The notes below the pieces were generated by a model. That model ran no database searches, was not told the DNA's origin, and saw nothing but the letters and a program-made list of their open reading frames with translations. Positions 8,635 to 15,948 of a DNA stretch of 41,701 bases are shown in pieces; the first letter of the stretch is position 1, and each line of letters opens with the position of its first letter. The translations under genes were made by a program, and so were the position numbers. Source of the stretch: Blastocatellia bacterium UBA7656 (GTDB lineage: Bacteria; Acidobacteriota; Blastocatellia; UBA7656); the NCBI GenBank assembly GCA_002483445.1, contig DLHY01000050.1, forward strand, positions 1,853 to 43,553, in the 5' to 3' direction.

Positions 8635-10669
8635 CTGATAAGGTGTTCTGCCAGAAGTTTTCCGCCGCGCGAATCGCTGAAAGTCTGATCGTTTCTTTCA
8701 TCATGTTTTCGATGGCGTTCCTGTAATCTTTCACGAGCGCGTGAAGGCGTTGCTCGGCATGTGAACCCTTAACCGGCATGGGAATTTTCACCTTCGCAAG
8801 CTCTTTTGTCTTTATGCGATTATGCGAGGCCGAAGTCCCGGAGGTGAGGCTTCTGACCTGATTCTGAACAACCTCCATCAGCAATAAAAATGCTAAAGAG
8901 TATGGATCGAGTTCATCGCGCGGCTTCATCACTTCGAACTCTGTTGAACAAAGCATCCTCTCTGCCAGATGAGGAACGACGACCACCCGCGGAATTCTGG
9001 GATTTATTTTTGATAATAAAACTTCTCCCGGCTCTATGATGATGCCAGGGGTCTTGGGCGCGTGTTCTCGTATACCTCGAATATCGAGTACCCCTTCACC
9101 GATAACGTGCAGAACGCTTATAAAAAGCGAACCCTCTCGCCACGGCTCGACCTTTCGCGATTCACTCTTGAATTCCACCAGTTCTCCGAGAGGCACGCCC
9201 TCCACGTCGCTCGCCTTCGTAAAATGTTTAACAGCTTTGATACGCATTGCGTTGTAGTGATTCGGCGTCCATGTATTTTCGAGGATGTCCCGGTAGCTCG
9301 CGCTTACTGCTGATGGCTTGTCGCTCAGGATATGCGGGCCTTCCCGACTTTGCTCTCGCGCTGTTTTATAGGCGTTCAGGATGACAGGCAACTCATTTCG
9401 TCCTTTTGTAATTTTCACCTGCACGCCTTTGCGTGAACTCACTTCGAAACCCAGCCCATCCGCTTTTGCAATAAAGACGCTTTCGGGATGCTCTTTCGCT
9501 TTGGTTCGCTTCTCAAGATAGAGGACGACTGTTTTAGTGCGAGTCCCCGCCTGACCGAACGTCACGGCTGGCAACTCGATAATCGCATTCACCGCGGCGT
9601 TCATGCGTAAGTGTTGCCTGAGCAAACCGGGCATTCCTTTGGCTGAAATAACGCCGTCAGGCAGCACGATCAGCAGCCTTCCTCCTTCGCGCAACAGCGA
9701 TAGATTTCTATCCACAAAAAGCAGTTCGGAATCAACAGTGGCGGCGTCTTTGGCTATCGAACCGAAGAATGGCAAATTCTCTCTGCCGGAAGACCGCAAA
9801 TCAGACCGGTCGAATTTTGCTCCGAAAGGCGGATTCGTCAATATCAAATCGACCTTGCCGTTCATCGCGTCAAGAGGCGACCCGCGAAGCAGAGAATTTC
9901 CTATCGTTACGCTGTGCTGCGCCACATCGAAGAGCGTGAGGTTGACTTTTGAAAGACGCACCATCCGCTCGACCTTATCCTGCCCCACGAAATACAGTGA
10001 AGTATTTTTGAAAGCTTCTGACCCCGCGGCTTTATGGTGGAATGAGGTCAAAAATGAGCCGACTCCGCAGGACGGATCAGCGACCACAAATTGTTCACGC
10101 GCCTCGCGGTCTTTATCCGCATCTTTTTTTATATCGAAGAGCGCCATATCGACCATGAAATCGACGACCTCCGGCGGCGTCATATACTGCGCATCTTCGA
10201 TATTTCCCCGGAAGTTGTCGCGCACGAAATGGCCGAATGCCTCATTGAGGATGTCAAACGGATTGCCGATCTCTTTGTGAATGAATGCCTCGTCAACCGC
10301 GCAGCGCACAAGGTGCAACAGGTCTTTCGCTAACGGCTCGTCCGATTCACGCAATGCGAGAGAAGGCGATGAACCGAAAATAGAATCGCCCTCCTGATTT
10401 TTGTAGCACTCCAACTGAGCCGCCTGCTTGAAGGCGTTCTGCAAATCAGTAATCAAATCGCTGTTCTGCTTTACATTGTTTGATGGAAATGATTTCAGCA
10501 GGCCGCGCTTATATGCGATATAGGTTGAGAACAACTTCGCCACTTCATCCAGTTTGGCGTTCGAGTCATCGAATCGTCCCGATTTGTGGAAGACCTCGCG
10601 CAGGCGGCTTAATGACTGGTAAATGGCCGAGTAAGTTGTATCGAGTGTTGAGTCTGTAAGAGGTCGCAA
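8618..10669 (-). CDS. N6-adenine DNA methyltransferase with fused HsdS-like recognition domain
   Basis: This is a Type I-like modification enzyme in one chain. Residues 1-150 form a helical N-terminal domain of HsdM type. Motif I, DPSCGVGSF, is at about 198-206 and the catalytic motif IV NPPF at 279-282, so an active adenine-N6 methylase is predicted. From about residue 480 the sequence resembles a single HsdS target-recognition domain (VPLGELVEFKS, EVLLSKINPRIPR, SHNRIKTKELAKVKIPMP) followed by a helix. No HsdR or nuclease gene lies nearby, so it may be an orphan methylase, or its partner was lost. Translation seems to start at TTG 10669 with SD taggag, as an in-frame stop lies just upstream. 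The final codons (GF-stop) are read antisense through the hicA remnant, so the natural C-terminus may be truncated or replaced. Confidence 0.85.
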   Translation of the reverse strand: MRPLTDSTLDTTYSAIYQSLSRLREVFHKSGRFDDSNAKLDEVAKLFSTYIAYKRGLLKSFPSNNVKQNSDLITDLQNAFKQAAQLECYKNQEGDSIFGSSPSLALRESDEPLAKDLLHLVRCAVDEAFIHKEIGNPFDILNEAFGHFVRDNFRGNIEDAQYMTPPEVVDFMVDMALFDIKKDADKDREAREQFVVADPSCGVGSFLTSFHHKAAGSEAFKNTSLYFVGQDKVERMVRLSKVNLTLFDVAQHSVTIGNSLLRGSPLDAMNGKVDLILTNPPFGAKFDRSDLRSSGRENLPFFGSIAKDAATVDSELLFVDRNLSLLREGGRLLIVLPDGVISAKGMPGLLRQHLRMNAAVNAIIELPAVTFGQAGTRTKTVVLYLEKRTKAKEHPESVFIAKADGLGFEVSSRKGVQVKITKGRNELPVILNAYKTAREQSREGPHILSDKPSAVSASYRDILENTWTPNHYNAMRIKAVKHFTKASDVEGVPLGELVEFKSESRKVEPWREGSLFISVLHVIGEGVLDIRGIREHAPKTPGIIIEPGEVLLSKINPRIPRVVVVPHLAERMLCSTEFEVMKPRDELDPYSLAFLLLMEVVQNQVRSLTSGTSASHNRIKTKELAKVKIPMPVKGSHAEQRLHALVKDYRNAIENMMKETIRLSAIRAAENFWQNTLSVKAGF

Positions 10670-11014
10670 CGATGATTGCTCCTAAAGCTGTTCGAACTCG
10701 TCTTTGGATTCGAAGCTATTCTGGTGCTTATATCAGACAGCGGTCAAGGCTCGATTGAAGGATACTTATGCCGTGTCTGATTCTGCTGCAGAGTCTTTCA
10801 ACTTCGCCCGCCAGGAGGCCGAAATCCCATCGTCCTCCGTAATAAAGGATTCTATCTTGACGCTCCACCGCAGCCGCGCGAATTCGTGCTTTTATGATCC
10901 TGCCGTGTTATACAATATGTTTTGCTTCCGTCCGGCTCGGTCAACTCTTCGTCAGGCGACACACCTTAGAGCGCCGGGAGAGTGCCATGTATAGCAAGAC
11001 GGAAGGAGAAAACT
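10670..11014. other. Gene-poor divergent region between methyltransferase and small exported protein
   Basis: This holds the leaders of two divergent genes. On the minus strand a start-less open frame at 10766-10891 reads like real protein (ends IESFITEDDGISASWRAKLK and a few more residues), perhaps a relic of a small gene upstream of the methyltransferase. The plus-strand frame at 10704-10994 has no SD and no family resemblance. A 14-nt word, ggtcaactcttcgt (10939-10952), recurs exactly at 8508-8521 beside the hicBA remnant. Confidence 0.4.
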
Positions 11015-11551
11015 ATGAGCATCTATCGTTGGTTTGTGATTATCGCGGCAATACTGATTTCCGGCGCAGTTCTGGCGACTGACGCAACAGCCGGGGATAA
11101 GCTGGCGCAATCGGTTGAACAACTCAGAGATACAGTTGGTCGATGGGCAGTCGTCACCGAGTTCCTGAATGAAGACGGGACGGTTGCAAGGAAGGTGACT
11201 GGAACCTACGAGTTTCAATGGGTCGTGCCGGATCGCGTCATGATGGGGAAGTCGGAGATTCCTGAACTGAAACAGAGTTCGGGGATTCTGTTCTATGTGA
11301 ACGAGAAAAAGATGGTGATCGAAATGGTGTCGGTTGGCGCGGATGGACATTTATGGGTGATGACGGGAGCCGCTGGCGATGAGACGCGATACACTCAGAA
11401 ATTTCAATCGCGCGATGGGAAGGAGAGCCAACTCAGGTTCACTCGGTTCAATGTCACTGCCGACGCGTTCGAATCGCGAATGGCGTACACCGAAGATGGC
11501 GGAAAGACCTGGAAGCCGGGAAACCATCAGGTGTTCCGTCGACAGAAATAG
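11015..11551 (+). CDS. Small exported protein, possibly DUF1579-like
   Basis: A 178-residue protein. ATG at 11015 is chosen over the in-frame GTG at 10982 because SD ggaaggag (11001-11008) fits it and it yields a clean signal peptide (hydrophobic WFVIIAAILISGAVLA, cleavage near ATA). The mature part is beta-rich (GRWAVVTEFLNEDGTVARKV, GTYEFQWVVPDRVMMG, ESRMAYTEDGGKTW), resembling DUF1579-type or lipocalin-like proteins of unknown role. There are no catalytic residues to point to. It sits within the putative insertion between the methyltransferase and hicBA; a functional link is not evident. Confidence 0.65.
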   Translation: MSIYRWFVIIAAILISGAVLATDATAGDKLAQSVEQLRDTVGRWAVVTEFLNEDGTVARKVTGTYEFQWVVPDRVMMGKSEIPELKQSSGILFYVNEKKMVIEMVSVGADGHLWVMTGAAGDETRYTQKFQSRDGKESQLRFTRFNVTADAFESRMAYTEDGGKTWKPGNHQVFRRQK

Positions 11552-11645
11552 CGATCTGGATAAATCCATTGCGCCAGTCTGCTGAACCTGATCGTTAGAC
11601 GCCCCAACGCTCAGTTGCTATATTACCGGAGCGGAGGAAGTCGGA

Positions 11646-11858
11646 ATGAAATACCGAGTGTTGATCGAACAGGATGAAGATGGCGTCTATGTGGCCGAGG
11701 TGCCATCACTGCCCGGTTGCATCTCTCAGGGTCAGACTCGCGCTGAGGCTCTCAATAACATCAAAGAAGCAATCGAAGTGTATCTCGAAAGTCTGGAAGC
11801 TCATAACGAACCTGTTCCCCCTCCGATCTCCGAGGAGATTATCGAGGTGTTGGTGTGA
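11646..11858 (+). CDS. hicB: HicB-family antitoxin
   Basis: A 70-residue protein consisting of the partly degraded RNase-H-like HicB fold (KYRVLIEQDEDGVYVAEVPSL, PGCISQGQTRAEALNNIKEA, EVYLESL). It should bind and neutralise HicA. No separate C-terminal DNA-binding domain is present, so it belongs to the short HicB class. SD gcggaggaa lies upstream. Its gene overlaps hicA by 4 nt (GTGA), so the two are translationally coupled. Unusually for many hic loci, antitoxin precedes toxin here. A decayed second copy lies at 8531-8634. Confidence 0.9.
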   Translation: MKYRVLIEQDEDGVYVAEVPSLPGCISQGQTRAEALNNIKEAIEVYLESLEAHNEPVPPPISEEIIEVLV

Positions 11859-12079
11859 GTGATCTGCCTCGAATCTCCGGGCGTGAAGTAGTCAAGGCAC
11901 TGAAGAAGATCGGATATGAACAGGATCGACAGCGAGGCAGTCACATCATGCTAAGGCAAACAGCCCATCCTCACAGGCGCGTGACTGTGCCGGATCATAA
12001 AGAAGTTGCAAAAGGGACGCTGCGGTCTATCATTCGTGAGGTCGGCCTGACAATGGATGAATTCAAAAATCTGCTTTGA
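11855..12079 (+). CDS. hicA: HicA-family mRNA interferase toxin
   Basis: A 74-residue double-stranded-RNA-binding-like toxin of the HicA/YcfA family. It shows GREVVKALKKIGYEQDRQRG at the N-terminus, then GSHIML with the catalytic histidine, and VPDHKEVAKGTLRSIIREVG, with DEF as the last helix. HicA toxins cleave mRNA independently of or on the ribosome; HicB blocks this. It starts at GTG 11855, overlapping the hicB stop. The stop lies only 3 nt before the start of the permease gene, so read-through from hicBA could transcribe the transporter. The length is normal and the key His is present, so the toxin is probably functional. Confidence 0.9.
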   Translation: MSDLPRISGREVVKALKKIGYEQDRQRGSHIMLRQTAHPHRRVTVPDHKEVAKGTLRSIIREVGLTMDEFKNLL

Positions 12080-12082
12080 CCA

Positions 12083-12967
12083 ATGATGACGGCCCTGACG
12101 AAAACCCGCCGTGTGAACACACTGCCTCTCATCACACCTTCCGTACTCGTCCTGTTTTTGTGGATGGTAGTGCCGCTCGTGATGACCCTCTGGTTTTCAT
12201 TTCAGCGTTACAATCTGCTCAACCCTTCAGTCAAAGGCTTTGCCGGACTCGAAAATTACAAGTCGCTCGTCGCCGACTCGGCGCTGTGGACGGCTATGCT
12301 CAACACCCTCGTTCTGGTCGCCTCGGTGTTGGGCGTAACTGTAGTGCTGGGGACGCTGCTGGCCGTGCTGTTCAATCAGGAGTTTTTCGGTCGCCCCGTG
12401 GCGAGGCTTCTGATCATCGCGCCGTTTTTCGTGATGCCTACCGTGAGCGCGCTGATATGGAAAAACATGCTGCTGCATCCGGTCAACGGGCTGGTCGCGT
12501 TTCTCACTCGCTCACTTGGACTGGAAGCCATCGACTGGTTCGGCAACTGGCCGATGACTTCTATCGTGATGATCGTCTCGTGGCAATGGCTGCCGTTCGC
12601 GCTGTTGATACTGCTCACCGCCATTCAATCGCTCGACAACGAACAGATAGAAGCGGCGCGCATGGACGGCGCGGGCGCGAGCGCGCTTTTCTTCTTCATC
12701 ATACTGCCTCACCTGAAACGCGCCATCAGCGTCGTCGTTATGATCGAGACTATATTTTTTCTCTCCGTATTCGCTGAGATACTCATCACCACATCGGGCG
12801 GGCCGGGGCTTGCGACGACCAATCTGGCGTTTTTGATTTATATCCGCTCTCTACTCGAATACGATGTCGGCGCAGCTTCAGCCGGAGGCGTGATCGCCAT
12901 AGTGCTTGCCAACGTCGTGGCTTTCTTTCTCGTTCGCACCATCGCCCGCTCGCTGGAGGAAGGATGA
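12083..12967 (+). CDS. ABC transporter permease 1 (MalF/SmoF type)
   Basis: An inner-membrane subunit of the carbohydrate importer with about six hydrophobic segments. The cytoplasmic EAA loop (EAARMDGAGA...ILPHL, about residues 190-212), which docks on the ATPase, is intact. The 294-aa length is normal. It starts at the first of two tandem ATG codons, 3 nt after hicA. It overlaps permease 2 by ATGA, so the two are coupled. Its usual neighbour, the binding protein, lies 3.7 kb upstream across the hic/methyltransferase insertion. Confidence 0.92.
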   Translation: MMTALTKTRRVNTLPLITPSVLVLFLWMVVPLVMTLWFSFQRYNLLNPSVKGFAGLENYKSLVADSALWTAMLNTLVLVASVLGVTVVLGTLLAVLFNQEFFGRPVARLLIIAPFFVMPTVSALIWKNMLLHPVNGLVAFLTRSLGLEAIDWFGNWPMTSIVMIVSWQWLPFALLILLTAIQSLDNEQIEAARMDGAGASALFFFIILPHLKRAISVVVMIETIFFLSVFAEILITTSGGPGLATTNLAFLIYIRSLLEYDVGAASAGGVIAIVLANVVAFFLVRTIARSLEEG

Positions 12968-13788
12968 TCAATCGCCCGCTTCTCAAAAAACTGACCCTCA
13001 CGCTCGTCGCCTGGACCGCCGCCCTCATTATGTTCTTCCCCGTATTCTGGATGCTGGTGGCGAGTTTCAAGACCGAAATCGATGCGGTTGCTACGCCCCC
13101 GATGCTCGTCTTCAAACCGACGCTCGAAAATTACGCAGCAGTGCAGCAACGCGCAAACTATATCAACTCGGCAATAAACAGCGTCGCTATTTCAATGGGC
13201 GCGACCCTGCTGGCTCTTGCGCTGGGGATTCCTGCCGCCTACGCTATGGCTTTCTTTCCGACCCGTCGCACGCGCAGCACGCTGCTCTGGATGCTCTCGA
13301 CGAAGATGCTGCCCCCCGTAGGTGTGCTGGTTCCGATTTACCTGCTGTTTCGCGATGTCGGTCTCATCGATACGAAAGCGGGTCTGATCATTATTTATGC
13401 GTTGATGAATCTGCCGATCATGGTCTGGCTGCTCTACACATTTTTCAAAGAGGTGCCGAGAGATATTCTCGAAGCCGGACGCATCGATGGCGCATCGCGC
13501 CGACAGGAACTTTTTTATTTACTCATGCCGCTTTCGCTTCCCGGCATAGCCTCGACCGCGCTGCTCTCGATCATACTGTGCTGGAACGAGGCATTCTGGA
13601 GCCTCAACCTCACAACGTCGGACGCCGCCCCGTTGACAGCCTTCATTTCTTCCTTCTCGGCTCCTGAAGGTTTGTTCTGGGCGAAGTTGTCAGCCGCTTC
13701 GACCCTTGCGATTGCGCCGATACTTTTATTCGGCTGGATGAGTCAGCGCCAGTTGGTGCGGGGGCTGACGTTCGGCGCAGTCAAATGA
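12964..13788 (+). CDS. ABC transporter permease 2 (MalG/SmoG type)
   Basis: The second inner-membrane subunit of the importer, 274 aa, with about six membrane segments and the EAA loop EAGRIDGASRRQELFYLLMP near residues 175-195. MFFPVFWMLVASFKTE near the N-terminus is typical of MalG-type permeases. Its start overlaps permease 1 by 4 nt. It forms a heterodimeric channel with permease 1, powered by the downstream ATPase. Confidence 0.92.
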   Translation: MINRPLLKKLTLTLVAWTAALIMFFPVFWMLVASFKTEIDAVATPPMLVFKPTLENYAAVQQRANYINSAINSVAISMGATLLALALGIPAAYAMAFFPTRRTRSTLLWMLSTKMLPPVGVLVPIYLLFRDVGLIDTKAGLIIIYALMNLPIMVWLLYTFFKEVPRDILEAGRIDGASRRQELFYLLMPLSLPGIASTALLSIILCWNEAFWSLNLTTSDAAPLTAFISSFSAPEGLFWAKLSAASTLAIAPILLFGWMSQRQLVRGLTFGAVK

Positions 13789-13800
13789 TTCCTTGTCATA

Positions 13801-13855
13801 TGTCACTTGTCATTGGTCATTTGTTCGATTAGCAAATGACCAATGACAAGTGACA
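13801..13855. repeat. Heptad-built inverted repeat between permease 2 and ATPase
   Basis: Two perfectly complementary 23-nt arms (13801-13823 and 13833-13855) flank a 9-nt loop. Each arm is built from period-7 variants of tgtcatt. No T-run follows, so it is unlikely to be a strong terminator. A hairpin here could stabilise the permease mRNA or reduce ATPase expression. It may equally be a small dispersed repeat. Confidence 0.8.
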
Positions 13856-13869
13856 AAATGGAGAAACGA

Positions 13870-14955
13870 ATGGCAAGCGTAAAGCTGCGCGACATCAGAA
13901 AAACTTTCGGACGGACGGAAGTGCTTCGTGGAATCGATCTCGAAATCGAAGACCGCGAATTCGTCGTCTTCGTCGGCCCTTCGGGTTGCGGCAAATCCAC
14001 ACTGCTAAGACTCATCGCAGGGCTTGAAGAAATCACCGAGGGCGATCTTCTAATCGACGGCCAGCGAGTAAACGACACTCCACCCGACCGCCGCGGGCTG
14101 GCGATGGTCTTTCAATCCTACGCGCTCTATCCGCACATGACGGTAGCCGACAATATGGGATTCAGCCTTCGGCTTGCAGGTGCGACGAAAGACGAGCGGG
14201 ACAGAAAAGTGCGCGAGGCTGCGCGCGCGCTTCAACTCGAACCGCTGCTTGATCGCAAACCGCGGGAGCTATCAGGCGGTCAGCGTCAGAGAGTCGCAAT
14301 AGGGCGAGCCATCGTCCGCAACCCGAAAGTTTTTTTATTCGACGAGCCTCTGTCGAATCTCGACGCCGGATTGAGAGTGCAGATGCGAATCGAGATAGCG
14401 CGGCTTCACGAAAGCCTCGATGCGACGATGATCTATGTCACTCACGATCAGGTAGAGGCGATGACCTTGGCCGATAGGATAGTTGTGCTGCGCGACGGGG
14501 CGATAGAACAGACAGGGACGCCGCTCGATCTTTATAATCACCCTGAGAATATCTTCGTTGCTGAATTCATCGGCTCGCCGAAAATGAACCTGTTGCCGGT
14601 GAGAGTGAAAACGGTGAGTGACGATAACGTGACTGTCACGCTGCCGGACGGCGGCGCGCTGGATGTGCCTGTCAAATCCGATCAACTGGGAGCGGATGAA
14701 CAAGTCACGCTCGGCGTAAGACCTGAGCGTATGCGTATCAGCGAGCGCGGACAGTTCGTGGGCCAGGTGCTGGTTGCAGAGAGATTAGGCAGCGAGACTT
14801 ATCTTTATCTACAGATCGAAGGCGGCGAGATGCTGACCATCGAGACAGACGGCGACAGTCTGGCGCGCATTCACGACCGCGTTGCGGTCGAGGTCAAAGG
14901 CGAAAACTGCCATCTGTTCAATTCGGCAGGCGAAGCTGTCGGGCGCGCGGATTGA
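13870..14955 (+). CDS. Sugar ABC transporter ATPase (UgpC/MalK/SmoK type)
   Basis: The nucleotide-binding subunit of the polyol importer, cytoplasmic, with an ABC domain followed by a TOBE-type regulatory domain. Walker A GPSGCGKST is at about residues 36-44, the Q-loop is QSYALYPHMT, the signature LSGGQRQRVAIGRA, Walker B VFLFDEPLSNLD and the H-loop VTHDQVEAM. The C-terminal TOBE segment (MNLLPVRVK, LGVRPERMRI) fits the CUT1 subfamily. ATG 13870 is chosen because ggagaa precedes it and MASVKLRDI is a typical family start; ATGs at 13843 and 13858 lie in or against the inverted repeat. It is separated from permease 2 by 81 nt holding that repeat. Confidence 0.93.
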   Translation: MASVKLRDIRKTFGRTEVLRGIDLEIEDREFVVFVGPSGCGKSTLLRLIAGLEEITEGDLLIDGQRVNDTPPDRRGLAMVFQSYALYPHMTVADNMGFSLRLAGATKDERDRKVREAARALQLEPLLDRKPRELSGGQRQRVAIGRAIVRNPKVFLFDEPLSNLDAGLRVQMRIEIARLHESLDATMIYVTHDQVEAMTLADRIVVLRDGAIEQTGTPLDLYNHPENIFVAEFIGSPKMNLLPVRVKTVSDDNVTVTLPDGGALDVPVKSDQLGADEQVTLGVRPERMRISERGQFVGQVLVAERLGSETYLYLQIEGGEMLTIETDGDSLARIHDRVAVEVKGENCHLFNSAGEAVGRAD

Positions 14956-15056
14956 TCCAGCCGCCCGGATTGTAATATTCTCATTCGACGAGTCATTCGC
15001 TTCGTTGGAAACGAAACGCTGAAATGATGAAAAAAAGGTGACGACTCCAAATAACG

Positions 15057-15081
15057 GACTCCAGACTCTCGACTCCAGACT
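15057..15081. repeat. Heptad repeat (GACTCCA type) before the dehydrogenase gene
   Basis: Tandem period-7 units gactcca, gactctc, gactcca and gactg, with another gactcca at 15043-15049. It lies 9 nt before the SD of the dehydrogenase gene. This is the same kind of element as the repeats at 8398, 13801 and 22249 but with a different word. Confidence 0.65.
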
Positions 15082-15101
15082 GTTTTCTGAGGAGGGGCGA
15101 T

Positions 15102-15872
15102 ATGTATCTCGAAAAATATGATCTCTCAAATCGCACCGCTGTCATCACCGGAGGCGGGCGCAACATAGGTCTGGCCTGCGCTCGCGCTCTTGCCGAAGCG
15201 GGCGCGCGGATCATCATCGCAGAAATCGACCATCAGGTCGCCGCTTCGGGTCAGGCCGAGATGAGGGAAGCCGGTTTCGAAGCCGAGATAGTACAACTCG
15301 ATGTCACACGCCCTGCGGATGTGACGGCAGCCGCTGATCAAATAGTCGATAAACACGGCGGAGTCGACATTCTGGTTTGCAATGCAGGCATAGCTTTCAA
15401 CACGCCCGCTGAAGAGATGACGGACGAAGAATGGTTAAAGGTCATCGATATAAATCTCAACGGCGTATTCTGGTGCTGTCGCGCTTTTGGCCGACACATG
15501 CTCGAAGCGGGTCGAGGCAGCATAATAAATATCGGTTCGATGTCAGGCGTCATCTCAAACAAGCCGCAGCCTCAGTCGCACTACAACGCCTCGAAAGCAG
15601 CGGTGCATATGCTGACCAAATCTCTTGCAGGCGAATGGGCCGCGCGAGGCGTGAGGGTCAATTCAGTCGCGCCGACTTATATCGAAACAGAGATGACCCG
15701 ACGCGGCATGAGTAATCCCGAATGGCTTGCGACCTGGCTCGATATGACTCCCATGCATCGAGTCGGGCAGCCGCCTGAGATCGCTTCCGTAGTATTGTTT
15801 CTCGCCTCCGATGCGTCGAGCCTGATGACCGGCTCCATAGTGATTGTCGACGGCGGTTATACCTGCTGGTGA
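15102..15872 (+). CDS. NAD-dependent short-chain polyol dehydrogenase
   Basis: A classical SDR of 256 aa: TGGGRNIG cofactor loop at 16-23, NAG at 94-96, catalytic Ser146 (GSMSG), Tyr161 and Lys165 (YNASK). Glu41 at the end of beta-2 suggests NAD rather than NADP. The C-terminus DGGYTCW resembles the DGGYTxW ending of galactitol/arabinitol-type SDRs. With the polyol-type ABC importer upstream it probably oxidises an imported polyol to a ketose in the cytoplasm; the exact substrate is unknown. It starts at ATG 15102 behind SD gaggagg. It is the last gene of the importer cluster and is followed by a hairpin. Confidence 0.88.
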   Translation: MYLEKYDLSNRTAVITGGGRNIGLACARALAEAGARIIIAEIDHQVAASGQAEMREAGFEAEIVQLDVTRPADVTAAADQIVDKHGGVDILVCNAGIAFNTPAEEMTDEEWLKVIDINLNGVFWCCRAFGRHMLEAGRGSIINIGSMSGVISNKPQPQSHYNASKAAVHMLTKSLAGEWAARGVRVNSVAPTYIETEMTRRGMSNPEWLATWLDMTPMHRVGQPPEIASVVLFLASDASSLMTGSIVIVDGGYTCW

Positions 15873-15889
15873 TTTGTTGAATGTTATGC

Positions 15890-15911
15890 GGGGCCGACCG
15901 AGGCCGGCCCC
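15890..15911. terminator. Possible terminator hairpin between convergent genes
   Basis: A 7-bp GC-only stem (ggggccg / cggcccc) with an 8-nt loop, lying 17 nt after the dehydrogenase stop and between it and the convergent aminotransferase stop. No clear T-run follows, so the terminator call is tentative. Confidence 0.4.
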
Positions 15912-15948
15912 TATCAAAGATTTGATCAGGAGAGGCGATCTTACCGCT

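Larger units (their letters stand above)
8611..12079. mobile_element. Putative insertion splitting the polyol ABC operon
   Basis: The interval lies between the binding protein and the first permease, which are normally adjacent in this transporter type. It is bounded by two nearly identical 24-nt copies of the hicA 3' end (8611-8634 and 12056-12079, one mismatch). It carries a DNA methyltransferase on the minus strand, a small exported protein and hicBA, a typical accessory gene set. No integrase, transposase or terminal inverted repeat was found, so the mechanism is unknown. Homologous recombination between hicBA copies, or acquisition followed by decay, are possible routes. Confidence 0.5.

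Noticed and set aside
9603..10280. Plus-strand frame of 225 codons over the methyltransferase gene
   Set aside because: Antisense shadow; the minus strand holds motifs I and IV of the methylase.
10704..10994. Open frame of 96 codons on the plus strand
   Set aside because: No SD, no family resemblance, unusual residue composition; it lies in the leader region between divergent genes.
11575..11600. Integron attC-like half site (gctgaac-6 nt-gttagac) before hicB, and similar words near 8508 and 10939
   Set aside because: The matching R''-L'' half was not found upstream in any of the three places and there is no integrase gene, so a cassette array is not supported.
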